Position numbers and translations under genes: made by a program. Source: DATBLY01 sp963705545 (GTDB lineage Bacteria; Actinomycetota; UBA4738; HRBIN12). From it: a stretch of DNA of 64,000 nucleotides. Numbering within the stretch: the stretch's first letter is position 1; each line of letters opens with the position of its first letter. Where the stretch lies: contig CAVPJX010000005.1 of assembly GCA_963705545.1 (NCBI GenBank), forward strand, positions 1-64,000, in the 5' to 3' direction. Below are positions 17,494 to 26,260 of this stretch, piece by piece. The notes beneath the pieces are model-generated. The model had not been told where the DNA came from, did no database searches, and was given only the letters and a program-made list of their open reading frames with translations.

Positions 17494-18189
17494 TCAGTTC
17501 GCGCTCGTCGCCGATCCCGAGGCCGCGCCCTCGACGGCGTCGATCCAGGGCAGGTCTCCCGCGATGATCCGCACGGCGTCGATCGTCAGGTCCGCATCGC
17601 CCGGCGTACCGGCGACGAGGATCTCATCACCGGTCTGCACGCGGTCGCCGTCCGCGCCCGCGTCGCGCACGATCCGGATCGAGGTCGCGTCGGTCGTGTG
17701 GACCGTCACCGTGTTGCCGCGCACGCTCCGGACGACGATCGTCTCGCCGTCCACGCGGGTGACCGTCCCCGCCGTGACCGCCCATCCACCGGACGCCGCG
17801 CCGGTGCCGACGCCGCCCGAACCCGGCATCCCCGGGAAGGGCGCCGACCCGCCGATCCCCGGCAGCATCGCTCCGGGCATCCCGCTCCCCGGCATCATCG
17901 ATCCGGGGGCGCGTGCGTCGCCGCGTTCCATCCAGCCGTGTCCGCGGTCGATCCCGGAGGCCGACGACCGCCCGGCGAACAGCCCGATCCCGAACGCCAC
18001 GGTGCCGATCAGGAAGGCGCCGAGGACCAGGGTGAGCACCGGGAGCCCAGTCGGACGCGACCACCCGGACGCCGCAGGAGCCGGCGGTGCCGGCGGCGCG
18101 GGCACCTCGTCCTGGCTCGACGCGGTGGGTGTCGGCGGGATCGCGTCACCCGCCTCGTCCGGCGTCGTTCCTTCGTGCTCGTCGCTCAT
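17494..18189 (-). CDS. Single-pass membrane protein with DUF5666-like extracytoplasmic domain
   Basis: A 231-residue protein. The N-terminal ~45 residues are acidic and Pro-rich, followed by one membrane helix (LPVLTLVLGAFLIGTVAFGI). Outside comes a Gly/Met/Pro-rich linker (repeated PGSGMPGAMLPG-type units) and a beta-rich domain. That domain begins TAGTVTRVDGETIVVRSVRG, with VTVHTTDAT and GDEILVAG as in DUF5666 OB-like domains. The Met/His-rich linker might bind metal, which is inference only. ATG 18189 is preceded by GGAAGGAGCG. Confidence 0.65.
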   Translation of the reverse strand: MSDEHEGTTPDEAGDAIPPTPTASSQDEVPAPPAPPAPAASGWSRPTGLPVLTLVLGAFLIGTVAFGIGLFAGRSSASGIDRGHGWMERGDARAPGSMMPGSGMPGAMLPGIGGSAPFPGMPGSGGVGTGAASGGWAVTAGTVTRVDGETIVVRSVRGNTVTVHTTDATSIRIVRDAGADGDRVQTGDEILVAGTPGDADLTIDAVRIIAGDLPWIDAVEGAASGSATSAN

Positions 18190-18402
18190 CGGATCGCTCC
18201 TTCCGTCTCGTCCGATCGTCCGCGCATCGGCCCGCCCCCGCATCGGCCGTTCGGACCGGGCGGGCGGCACCGACCGAAGCATCGGCCGTCGAGCTGAGGA
18301 ACGGCTGGGAGCGATCAGCCGTCCTGCTGTCGAGAACGGGCCGGTCCGTTCGTCGTGTCGGTGAAGGTCCCGATCGAGGGCCCGGCGACGAGGAGGGAAC
18401 GG

Positions 18403-18717
18403 ATGGCGAAGTACCTCTTGCTGTACTCGGGGGGATCGATGCCCGAGACCGAGGCCGAGCAGGCCCAGGCCATGAAGGCCTGGGAGGCCTGGTTCACGGA
18501 GCTCGGCCCCGCGGTGGCCGACCAGGGCAACCCGTTCACGCCGGCGGCGAAGCGGATCACGGCCGGCCCGGCGATCGGCGACACCGCGGCGACCGCGAGC
18601 GGCTACTCGGTGCTCGAGGCGGACACGCTCGAGCAGGCCGCGAAGCTCGCGAGCGGCTGCCCGGTGCTCGGCGGCGGTGCCGAGATCACGGTGTTCGACA
18701 CGATCGACCTGATGTGA
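18403..18717 (+). CDS. YCII-related (DGPF-type) protein
   Basis: A 104-residue protein of the YCII/DGPF dimeric alpha-beta barrel family. It starts MAKYLLLYSGGSMPETEAEQ and contains MKAWEAWFTELG, GNPFTP, SGYSVLEADTLEQAAKLASG and CPVLGGGAEITVFDTIDL. Members are small ferredoxin-fold proteins, some linked to ECF sigma factors, mostly of unknown function. The Met at 18403 is chosen because AGGAGGGAACGG precedes it. The 213 bases upstream hold three copies of GCATCGGCC and no clear promoter. Confidence 0.85.
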   Translation: MAKYLLLYSGGSMPETEAEQAQAMKAWEAWFTELGPAVADQGNPFTPAAKRITAGPAIGDTAATASGYSVLEADTLEQAAKLASGCPVLGGGAEITVFDTIDLM

Positions 18718-18725
18718 GCTCGCCC

Positions 18726-18763
18726 GGCGCGGGGTGGGGCCGCTCGGCCCCCACCCCCGCGCC
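18726..18763 (+). terminator. Long GC hairpin after the YCII gene
   Basis: Bases 18726-18742 pair with 18745-18763 in a near-perfect 17-bp stem; the right arm has two extra C residues. It lies a few bases after the YCII stop and insulates it from the cyclase gene. Confidence 0.65.
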
Positions 18764-18835
18764 GCGCACCTCTCCGGGTCGCCGAGGCGAGCGGTCGAGG
18801 GTGACCGCGGGGCGCCGGGGGGGTAGAACGGAGGG

Positions 18836-20452
18836 GTGGTCGACCCTCCCCAGACGACGCCCGCGCACGTGCTGGTGCTCGCGGGCCTGCTGGCGCTCCC
18901 GCTCATCGGGCTGGTGTTGCTGTTGGCCGTCCCGTCGCTCGACGTGATGTGGGAGCACCATCCGTCCCACTTCTGGCTCGTTCTGGGGGTGGCGGCCGCC
19001 AGCGTGGTGCTGGCGATCCTCACGAGCGAGGCGGCCAGCCAACGCGGCGACTCGCGGCTGTTCCTGGTCTCGCTCGCGATGCTCGCGAGCGCCGGCTTCC
19101 TGGCGCTGCATGCGCTGGCGACGCCGGCGGTGCTGCTGTCTGAGCCCAATCAGGGCTTCGTGGTCGCCACGCCGGTCGGCCTGGTGATCGCCGCGTGTTT
19201 CGCGGCGGCGTCCGCTTCGGTCGGCGAGGGCGGGCGGGAGATCACGCTGGCGCAGCAGCGGTGGATCCGATCGGCGCTGCTGATCGTGATCGCCGGTTGG
19301 GCCATAGCGTCCTTCGCCGAGATCGATGTGCTTGCTCGGGCGCCGACCGAAGAGGCCCCGACCGTCCTGCGGTTCCTGGCGATCCCGGCTGTCGCGCTCT
19401 ACGCCTACGCGGCGGTCCGGTACCTGCAGCTGTTCGCCGAGCGGCGTCGCATGTTGCCCCTCGCCGTCGCATCCGCGTTCGTCTTGCTCGCCGAGGCGAT
19501 GATCGCGGTCGCGTTCGGCCGCAGCTGGCATGCCACGTGGTGGGAGTGGCACGTGCTGATGGCGATCGCCTTCGGCACGATCCTCGTCGCTGCGCGCGCA
19601 GGGTACCGGCGCGAGCGATCGGTGGCTGGCGCGTTCGGCGGCCTCTACCTGCAACGGACGCTCGAACGGATCGACCGGCGCCATTCGGACGCCCTCCGCG
19701 ACCTTACGGAGGCGATCCGCCAGGACGCGCCGCTCACCCCGATCATCGACCGCCTGCGTTCGCAGGGCTTCACCGCGGAGGAGCTGACGGTCCTGGAGCG
19801 ATCGGCGCGCGAGCTCTCGCGGGTCGACGAGCTCCTCCGCCGGTACGTGGGGCCGCGCTTCGCGGAGCGCTTGGCGGAGCAGCCCGAGCTTGGGCAGCTG
19901 GGCGGCCATGAGATCGACGTCACCGCCCTGTTCGCGGATCTCGCCGGGTTCACGAGCTTCTCGGAGGGGCGCTCCGCCGGCGAGGTGGTGGAGATGGTGA
20001 ACGCGTACTGGGAGCGCGTCGTGCCGCTCGTGGTCGGCGACGAAGGCGGGCACATCGAGCGGTTCGCGGGCGACGCCGTGCTCGTCGTGTTCAACGCGCT
20101 CGAGGACCAGCCCGACCATCCGTTCCACGGATGCCGTGCCGCCCTCGCGATGCGCGCCGCCACCGAAGAGATCGCCGCTGCGCACCTCGGATGGCCGAGG
20201 TTCCGGATCGGGCTGAACACAGGACCGGCCGTCGTCGGGAACGTCGGCGCCGGCGAGCAGCGGAGCTTCTCGGCCCTCGGGGACACGACGAACGTGGCCG
20301 CCCGCGTGCAGGCGCAAGCGATGCCGGGTCAGATCCTCGTCGCCGCGGCAACCGTCGAACGGCTGGACGGGCGCCTCGCGACGCGATCCGTCGGCCCACT
20401 CGCTCTGAAGGGGAAGGCGGAGGCGGTCGAGGCGTTCGAGCTCGAGGGATAG
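18836..20452 (+). CDS. Membrane-bound class III adenylate/guanylate cyclase
   Basis: A 538-residue cyclase. The N-terminal ~245 residues hold about seven membrane helices (VLVLAGLLALPLIGLVLLL, FWLVLGVAAASVVLAIL and others), an integral-membrane sensor. A linker of about 100 residues leads to the catalytic domain. There ALFADLAGFTSFSE supplies the first metal Asp, HIERFAGDAVLVVF the second, and GNVGAGEQRSFSALGDTTN followed by VAARVQ the Asn/Arg transition-state pair, so it is probably active. ATP versus GTP preference is not assigned. GTG 18836 lies 6 bases after TAGAAC. The gene converges on two SulP transporters that carry cyclic-nucleotide-binding domains, suggesting a functional link. Confidence 0.88.
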   Translation: MVDPPQTTPAHVLVLAGLLALPLIGLVLLLAVPSLDVMWEHHPSHFWLVLGVAAASVVLAILTSEAASQRGDSRLFLVSLAMLASAGFLALHALATPAVLLSEPNQGFVVATPVGLVIAACFAAASASVGEGGREITLAQQRWIRSALLIVIAGWAIASFAEIDVLARAPTEEAPTVLRFLAIPAVALYAYAAVRYLQLFAERRRMLPLAVASAFVLLAEAMIAVAFGRSWHATWWEWHVLMAIAFGTILVAARAGYRRERSVAGAFGGLYLQRTLERIDRRHSDALRDLTEAIRQDAPLTPIIDRLRSQGFTAEELTVLERSARELSRVDELLRRYVGPRFAERLAEQPELGQLGGHEIDVTALFADLAGFTSFSEGRSAGEVVEMVNAYWERVVPLVVGDEGGHIERFAGDAVLVVFNALEDQPDHPFHGCRAALAMRAATEEIAAAHLGWPRFRIGLNTGPAVVGNVGAGEQRSFSALGDTTNVAARVQAQAMPGQILVAAATVERLDGRLATRSVGPLALKGKAEAVEAFELEG

Positions 20453-20467
20453 CCCGCCCGCCGGGGC

Positions 20468-22719
20468 CTAGTCGAGCAGCGCGTCGAACGCGCGCAGCGA
20501 GACGGTCAGGCGCTCCGAGACCGTCGTCGCGAGCCAGCGATGCAGCGCGGCCGCGAGCTCGGGCCGGTCGGCCTCCAGCCGACCGATCGACGCGCCGGAC
20601 AGGCGCAGCACCTCGCTCGGCGTCTCGGCCACGACGTCGGCCGTGCGGTTCGTCCCCGTGTAGAGCGCGACCTCGCCGACGACGACCCCGGGCAGCACGG
20701 TCCGCAGCCGCATCCGCGTGCCCTCCGGCGTCTCCAACTCCACCCGCAGCCGGCCCGAGGCCAGCACGAACAGGTCATCCGGCGCGTCGCCCTGCTGGAT
20801 CAGGATCGAGCCCGCGGCGAGCGGGATCCGTTCGAGGTACTCGCCCAGGCCCGCGGGCATCCCGGCCGGCGCCTCGCCGTCGCTCGCGTCGCCCGCGGGC
20901 GCCGCCCCGCTCGCGGCCTCCTCGGCGAGCAGCCCGTCCTCGCAGCGCTCCAGGCCCCGGTCCAGGTCCGGCTCGAAGCGCAGGACGCCCGCCTCCTGCG
21001 CGACCTCGCCCTGCGCGAGCCGGTCGCGCACCGCGTCCCGCAGGCCGGTCAGGACCAGCTCGAACCCCTCCGCCCGCGCGATCCCCGCCGCCTTGCGCAG
21101 CGCCACGACCGCCGAGGAGTCCATCCCGCTCACCCGGCCCAGGTCCAGCACGAGGTAGCGCAGGTCGCCCGCCTCCGCGCGGCGGCGGATCCGCTCCAGC
21201 AGGCCGCTCGCCGTTCCGAAGAAGACGAACCCGTGCACGCGCAGGATCTGCACGCGCTCGGCCTGGGCGCGGAGCGCCGCCCGCTCGGCGGGACCCCGCT
21301 CGACGTTGCTGCGGAACGTGTCGCCGAACGCGACCTCGCGGACCAGCTCGATCTGGCTGTAGTTCACGACGAACAGCACGACGGAGAGCACCAGGCCGAC
21401 GACGACGCCGGGCAGGAACCCCTTGCCGATGACCACGGCCAGGATCAGCAGGACCACGAGGTACTCGGACCGCGGCAAGGTCTTGCGCCGGTCCCAGACC
21501 CACTCGACGAGGAAGGCGAGGCCGAGGAACACCAGCACGCCGCCGACGAGCATGCGGGGGATCAGCTCGATCACCGCCGCGCCGAACACGACGGCGCCGA
21601 GCGGGACGAGCGACGCGATGAGCCCGGCGACCCGAGCGTCGACGCTCATGCGCTCCGCGAGGGCGGTCAGGCTGAGCGCGTGGTACCCGGGGATGCCCCC
21701 CAGCGCCCCGGAGATCACGTTGAGCGCTCCCGCGTCGCGGAGCTCCCGGTTCGTGTCGAGGTCCCGATGCAGCACGACCTCGCTCCCGCTGATGTTGAAC
21801 AGGATGGCGAGGGCGGCGACGAGCACGGCGGTGGCGATCCCTGCCCACTGCCCGAGCACCGCCGACCAGTCCGCGCCGGTGATCGCGCGGAAGGTCCACG
21901 GCTGCCACAGACGCGCCGACTCGAACGGGCCCAGGAGCCATCGCCCCTCTCGCGCGCCGTCGATCCCGGAGCCCGTCACGAGCACGCCGATCGCGAACAG
22001 CGCGAGCCCGGCCACGAGCGCGATCGGGATGACCTGTGGCTTCTTCACGACCCGGACGGCGATGAGCAGGATCGCGCCGAACGCCAGGGCCGGGAGCCAG
22101 TGCTCGAGCGATCCGGGCGGACCAACGTCGTCGTGCAGGACCGGCCCACGCAGAGCCCGACGGTACGCAGGTGGACCTCCACGCCGGAGGCGACGTAGAC
22201 GCCGCGGTTCAACAGGAGCCATCCGGTGCCCGCGAGGAAGCCGCCGACGACCGGGTACGGGACGTAGCGGACCAGGTTGCCCAGCCGGAAGGTCCCGAGG
22301 ACCCAGAAGAGGACGCCGCACAGCACCGTCACGACCAGGGTCGCGGCGATCACGGTGAGGAAGACGTCGGGGGCCTCGTAATCCTTCAGGTGCGTGGCCT
22401 GGGCGACCTGTGAGATGGCGAGGGCCTTGGCGGCCGTCGTCTGGGCCACGATCCCCAGCACGACCGCCGCCGCGTCCTGCACGCTCCCGACCACGCCCCG
22501 GCGGCCCGCCCTCCATGCCAGGAAGGCGAGCGTGAGGGCGGCCGCGACGAGGTAGAGCCCGATCCCGTCGGGCAGGCGATCGGCGACGTAGCCGCCGAAC
22601 ACGAGGGTGGCGAAGGCGATCGCGAGGACCACCTCGACGGCACCGATGATCACGCCCGCGGCGAGCGTCGCGAACATCCCGGCGGTCCGTCGCTGCTCGG
22701 ACACCCTCGCTCCCGTCAT
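20468..22719 (-). CDS. SulP-family anion transporter with STAS and cyclic nucleotide-binding domains, copy 1 (frame break)
   Basis: SLC26/SulP permease of about 750 residues for sulfate, bicarbonate or similar anions. Membrane domain: MFATLAAGVIIGAVEVVLAI through DIGL-type helices and SGALGGIPGYHALSLTALAE. STAS domain: ILRVHGFVFFGTASGLLERI and DLGRVSGMDSSAVVAL. The cNMP-binding domain at the C terminus has GEVALYTGTNRTADVVAE, the phosphate-binding cassette with its Glu and Arg conserved. The frame breaks near 22110-22140 within the membrane domain. ATG 22719 overlaps the stop of copy 2 (ATGA), so the tandem copies are co-translated; a GTG 15 bases later matches the copy 2 start better and is an alternative. 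Confidence 0.82.
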
Positions 22720-24890
22720 CGATCCATGAGGGCCCCGACGGCCCTCTGCGTCTGCGTCAGCCGCTCCGACACCGTCGTCGCCAGCCAGCGGTGCATCGCC
22801 GCGGCGAGCTCGGGCCGGTCGGCCTCCATCCGCTCGATCGCCACGCTCGTGAGGCGCAGCACCTCGCTCGGCGTCTCGGCCACGACGTCGGCCGTCCGGG
22901 CGGTCCCCGTGTAGAGCGCGATCTCGCCGACGACGACGCCGGGCAGCACGGTCCGCAGCCGGATCCGCGTGCCCTCCGGCGTCTGCCTCTCGATCCGCAG
23001 CCGACCCGACGCCAGCACGAACACGTCGTCGGGGGCCTCGCCCTGGCGGAGCAGGAACGCGCCTTCGGCGAGCGGCACACGCTCGAGGAACTCCTGGAGC
23101 CCCGCCGGCATCCCGGCGAGCGCGTCGAGTTCGCCAGCGGCTCCCGCGGGTGCCGCCCCGGCCGCGGCCGCCTCGGCGAGCAGGTCGTCCTCGCAGCGCT
23201 CCAGGCCGTGGTCCAGGTCCGGCGCGAAGCGCAGCACGCCCGCCTCCTCCAGGACCTCGCCACGCGCGAGCCGGTCGCGCAGCTGGTCCCGCAGGCCGGT
23301 GAGCACCAGCTCGAACCCATCCGCCCGCGCGATCCCCGTCGCCTTGTGGAGCGCGACCACGGCCGAGGCGTCCATCCCCGTGACGCGGCGCAGGTCGAGC
23401 ACCAGGTAGCGCAGGCCGCCGGCCTCCGCGCGCCTGCGGATCCGCTCCAGCAATCCGCTCGCGGTCCCGAAGAACACGAACCCGTGCACGCGCAGGATCT
23501 GCACGCGGTCGGCCGCGGCGCGCAGGATCGCCCGCTCTGCCGGCGTACGGTCGACGTTGCTGCGGAACGTGTCGCCGAACGCGACCTCGCGCACGAGCTC
23601 GATCTGGCTGTAGTTCACGGCGAACAGCACGACCGCGAGGACGAGGCCGAGGACGACACCGGGGAGCAGGCCGCGCAGGGCGACCGCGGCGAGGATCAGG
23701 AGCATGATGAGGTACTCCGACAGCGGCAACCGCTTCCGCTCGTCGATCAACCATCGGACGAGGAACTCGAGCCCGACGAACACGAGGATCCCGCCGACGA
23801 GCATCCGCGGGATCAGCTCGACGGCGTCGACCCCGAAGGCAACCACGGCGAGGGGCACGAGCGCGCCCACGATGCCGGCCGGGCGCGCGTTCACCCCCAT
23901 CTGCTGCACGAGGGCGGTCAGGCTGAGCGCGTGGTAGCCGGGGATCCCCCCGACGGCGCCCGAGAGCACGTTCGTGACGCCCGCGTCGCGCAGCTCCCGG
24001 TGCGCGTCCAGGTCACGCCGCAGGATCAGCTCGCTCCCGCTGACGTTCAGGAGCATCGCGACCGTGATGACGAACACCCCGGCCAGGATGACCGGAGCCT
24101 GCTTGAGCACGCCCAGCCAGTCCGCGCCGCCGATCGCGCGGAGCGTCCACGGCTGCCAGAAGGCCCCGGGGGCGAACGGTCCCATCAACCAGCGCCCGTC
24201 CCTCGCCGCGTCGATCGAGGACCCGGAGACGAGCACGCCGACGGCGAACGCCACGAGCGCGGCGCCGATCGCGATCGGGAGCACGAGGGGACGCTTGATC
24301 ACGCGGGTCAGCACCAGGAGGAGCACGCCGAACGCGAGCGCGGGGAGCCAGCGCTTCAGCGGGTCGGCGGCGATGAGGTCGCCGATCGCCTCGAAGGAGA
24401 CGACCGTGCTCGCCGACACGCCGATCCCGCCCTTCACCAGCAGCCACCCGGTACCCGCCAGGAACCCACCCACGACCGGGAACGGGACGTAGCGGACCAG
24501 GTACCCGAGCTTGAACGAGCCCAGTACCAGGAACGTGACCCCGGCGAGGACCGTGACGACGAGCGTCACCGCGATCACGGTCAGGAACGTGCGGTCCAGC
24601 CCCCCGAACGCTCCGATCGCGGTGCTCGTGGCCACGACCGCCAGCACGGCGGCCGCGGCGGCCTGCAGGCTCCCGACCACGCCACGCGCGCCGGCGCGCC
24701 AGGCGAGGAGCCCCAGGGTGAGCGCGGCGGCGGCCAGGTACAGGCCGATCCCGTCGCCGAGGTGGCCGGCCAGCAGGCCGCCGAACACGAGGGCCGCGAA
24801 CGCGATCGCGAGGACGGTCTCGACCATCCCGAGGGCCACGCCGGCGACGATCGTGGCCGGCATGCCCCGGGATGGTCGCTGCTCGGACAC
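22716..24890 (-). CDS. SulP-family anion transporter with STAS and cyclic nucleotide-binding domains, copy 2
   Basis: An intact 724-residue paralogue of the downstream gene with the same three-domain plan. The SulP membrane domain (residues about 10-400) contains RYVPFPVVGGFLAGTGWLL and GAVGGIPGYHALSLTALVQQ. The STAS domain (about 440-560) has LVLDLRRVTGMDASAVVAL. The cNMP-binding domain (about 590-710) has GEIALYTGTARTADVVAE, keeping the cassette Glu and Arg. Length exceeds plain SulP proteins because of the C-terminal sensor. The start is a GTG behind GGAGGGGGACC; a TAAGGT -10 candidate lies at 24928-24923. It is first of a two-gene unit, divergent from the Phd/PIN pair. Confidence 0.9.
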   Translation of the reverse strand: MSEQRPSRGMPATIVAGVALGMVETVLAIAFAALVFGGLLAGHLGDGIGLYLAAAALTLGLLAWRAGARGVVGSLQAAAAAVLAVVATSTAIGAFGGLDRTFLTVIAVTLVVTVLAGVTFLVLGSFKLGYLVRYVPFPVVGGFLAGTGWLLVKGGIGVSASTVVSFEAIGDLIAADPLKRWLPALAFGVLLLVLTRVIKRPLVLPIAIGAALVAFAVGVLVSGSSIDAARDGRWLMGPFAPGAFWQPWTLRAIGGADWLGVLKQAPVILAGVFVITVAMLLNVSGSELILRRDLDAHRELRDAGVTNVLSGAVGGIPGYHALSLTALVQQMGVNARPAGIVGALVPLAVVAFGVDAVELIPRMLVGGILVFVGLEFLVRWLIDERKRLPLSEYLIMLLILAAVALRGLLPGVVLGLVLAVVLFAVNYSQIELVREVAFGDTFRSNVDRTPAERAILRAAADRVQILRVHGFVFFGTASGLLERIRRRAEAGGLRYLVLDLRRVTGMDASAVVALHKATGIARADGFELVLTGLRDQLRDRLARGEVLEEAGVLRFAPDLDHGLERCEDDLLAEAAAAGAAPAGAAGELDALAGMPAGLQEFLERVPLAEGAFLLRQGEAPDDVFVLASGRLRIERQTPEGTRIRLRTVLPGVVVGEIALYTGTARTADVVAETPSEVLRLTSVAIERMEADRPELAAAMHRWLATTVSERLTQTQRAVGALMDR

Positions 24891-24922
24891 GGTCCCCCTC
24901 CGTGAACCTCGACGCCAGGGGG

Positions 24923-24928
24923 ACCTTA
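24923..24928 (-). promoter_or_regulatory. Putative -10 box (TAAGGT) of the SulP operon
   Basis: TAAGGT on the minus strand lies 32 bases before the GTG of SulP copy 2, giving a short leader that carries GGAGGGGG. No TGTGA-type operator was seen here. Confidence 0.35.
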
Positions 24929-24965
24929 TGCGGGGGGAGCGGGTCGGCGCTAGGCCGTCGCGATG

Positions 24966-24995
24966 TTGACTTAGCTAAGTTGGATGGACTAACGT
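24966..24995 (+). promoter_or_regulatory. Toxin-antitoxin promoter with ACTTAGCTAAGT palindrome
   Basis: TTGACT (24966-24971) and TAACGT (24990-24995) form a promoter with an 18-base spacer. A perfect 12-base AT-rich palindrome, ACTTAGCTAAGT (24969-24980), overlaps the -35. This is the expected autoregulatory operator of a Phd-type antitoxin. The -10 ends 9 bases before ATG 25005, indicating a leaderless message. Confidence 0.65.
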
Positions 24996-25004
24996 GTGCT
25001 CGAC

Positions 25005-25265
25005 ATGGCGACCGCGGACGAGATCGAGCACCTCGAGGCCGTGAACGTGCACGAGGCGAAGACCCACCTCTCGCGCCTGCTGGAGCGGGTCGAGCGCGGG
25101 GAGGAGATCGTGATCGCGCGTGCTGGGAAGCCGGTGGCGAAGCTCGTCGCGATCGAGCCCGTCCGTCGCCGTCCCCTGGGGCTGTACAAGGGCCTCATCC
25201 ATATGTCCGACGACTTCGATGAGCCGCTTCCGTGGCAGGTGTTCCCCGGGTTCCCGCTCGAGTGA
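25005..25265 (+). CDS. Type II antitoxin, Phd/YefM family
   Basis: An 86-residue antitoxin. The Phd fold is clear from VNVHEAKTHLSRLLERVERG, EEIVIARAGKPVAKLVAIEP and the C-terminal toxin-wrapping tail (LGLYKGLIHMSDDFDEPLP). It should dimerise on the upstream palindrome to repress the operon and neutralise the PIN toxin. ATG 25005 is preferred to GTG 24996 because it fits a leaderless start from the TAACGT box. The stop overlaps the toxin GTG (GTGA). Confidence 0.9.
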   Translation: MATADEIEHLEAVNVHEAKTHLSRLLERVERGEEIVIARAGKPVAKLVAIEPVRRRPLGLYKGLIHMSDDFDEPLPWQVFPGFPLE

Positions 25266-25648
25266 GGGTCCTCCTCGACGCGCACGCCCTCCTGTGGTCC
25301 TCGGATGAGGTGGACCGTCTGCCGCGCTCGGTGTTCGAGCTCATCGAGGATCCGCGCAACCGGTTGGTCGTCAGCGTCGCGACGATCTGGGAGCTCACGA
25401 TCAAGGCGCTGTCGGGCAGGCTGAGCCTGCCGAAGCCACCGGACGAGCACTTCGACGAGCACCTGGAGCGGTTCGGATGCGAGGTGTTGCCGGTCGAGCA
25501 GCGGCACGTCGCCGCGCTCGGGGAGTTGCCCGCGATCCACGGCGATCCGTTCGACCGGATGCTCGTCGCGCAGGCGCTCGTCGAGGACCTGGACGTGGTG
25601 ACCGGCGACGAGGTGCTTCGGAGCTACCCGATCCGCACGATCTGGTGA
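25262..25648 (+). CDS. PIN-domain ribonuclease toxin (VapC-like)
   Basis: A 128-residue PIN-domain RNase. The acidic residues are placed as expected: VLLDAHALLW (first Asp), TIWELTIKALSGRLSLP (Glu), HGDPFDRMLVAQA (Asp) and VVTGDEVLRSYPIRTIW (last Asp). It is the PIN subgroup normally paired with Phd antitoxins. GTG 25262 overlaps the antitoxin stop, enforcing antitoxin-first translation. It converges on the HD-domain gene with one base between stops. Confidence 0.9.
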   Translation: MRVLLDAHALLWSSDEVDRLPRSVFELIEDPRNRLVVSVATIWELTIKALSGRLSLPKPPDEHFDEHLERFGCEVLPVEQRHVAALGELPAIHGDPFDRMLVAQALVEDLDVVTGDEVLRSYPIRTIW

Positions 25649-25649
25649 G

Positions 25650-26240
25650 CTACCCGTCGGCCGCGGCGATCGCCTCGATCTCGGTGACCACGCGGTCGAG
25701 CTCGTCGATCAGGCGCGAGTCGAAGCCCTCGATGCCGCGGTAGGTGCCGACGAGCGTCCGGTAGTACCAGAGGGTGCCGTCCCGCTCGCCGGTGAAGCGC
25801 TCGAACATCTTCACGCCATCGCTCCGGAGGTCCATCAGGATCGAGCGCCCGTTGTGCACCTTGTCCGCGACCGAGACCAGGAGCGCGTCGGCCGGGGCCT
25901 CGGGCAGGTGCGCGACGTACGCCTCCTTCCGCGCCCGCCACGGCGGCTTCGGGTCCTCGGTGCTGTCGGTACAGGCGAGCACGATGTCGGCGACGGCGTC
26001 GCCGAAGCGCTCGCGGATCGCGGCGAGCGTGTCCAGGCCTCCTTGGTCCTCGACGGCGTCGTGCAGGAGCGCGGCGATCGCCTGCGTCTCGGAGCCGCCC
26101 TCCTCGATCACGAGCGAGGCGACCCCGAGCAGGTGCGAGACGTACGGGACGTCGGCGCCCTTGCGGGGCTGCTCACGGTGGAGGTCCGAGGCGTAGACGA
26201 GCGCGTCGTCGAACGCCTCACCGAGGAAGGTATCGGGCAC
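25650..26240 (-). CDS. HD-domain hydrolase, MESH1/SpoT-like (putative small-alarmone hydrolase)
   Basis: A 196-residue HD protein. Motifs of the SpoT/MESH1 hydrolase domain are in order: RKGADVPYVSHLLGVASLV (first His), ALLHDAVEDQGG (HD plus the catalytic ED pair), then WRARKEAYVAHL and VADKVHNGRSILMDL. No synthetase or TGS domain is present. It may hydrolyse (p)ppGpp or a related nucleotide; the substrate is inferred from family. The GTG at 26240 lies 6 bases after TATCCT, so it can be transcribed leaderless on its own, but it also sits 20 bases after a TPR-cyclase on the same strand. Confidence 0.8.
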   Translation of the reverse strand: MPDTFLGEAFDDALVYASDLHREQPRKGADVPYVSHLLGVASLVIEEGGSETQAIAALLHDAVEDQGGLDTLAAIRERFGDAVADIVLACTDSTEDPKPPWRARKEAYVAHLPEAPADALLVSVADKVHNGRSILMDLRSDGVKMFERFTGERDGTLWYYRTLVGTYRGIEGFDSRLIDELDRVVTEIEAIAAADG

Positions 26241-26246
26241 GGCAGA

Positions 26247-26252
26247 AGGATA
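26247..26252 (-). promoter_or_regulatory. Leaderless -10 box TATCCT for the HD-domain gene
   Basis: TATCCT on the minus strand ends 6 bases before GTG 26240. It matches the spacing of other leaderless starts in this window and supports this GTG, which has no ribosome binding site. Confidence 0.45.
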
Positions 26253-26260
26253 CGGGACGC

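Noticed and set aside
18220..18290. Three GCATCGGCC repeats before the YCII gene, considered as regulator sites
   Set aside because: Spacing is irregular and such words are frequent in this GC-rich DNA; no support for a binding site.
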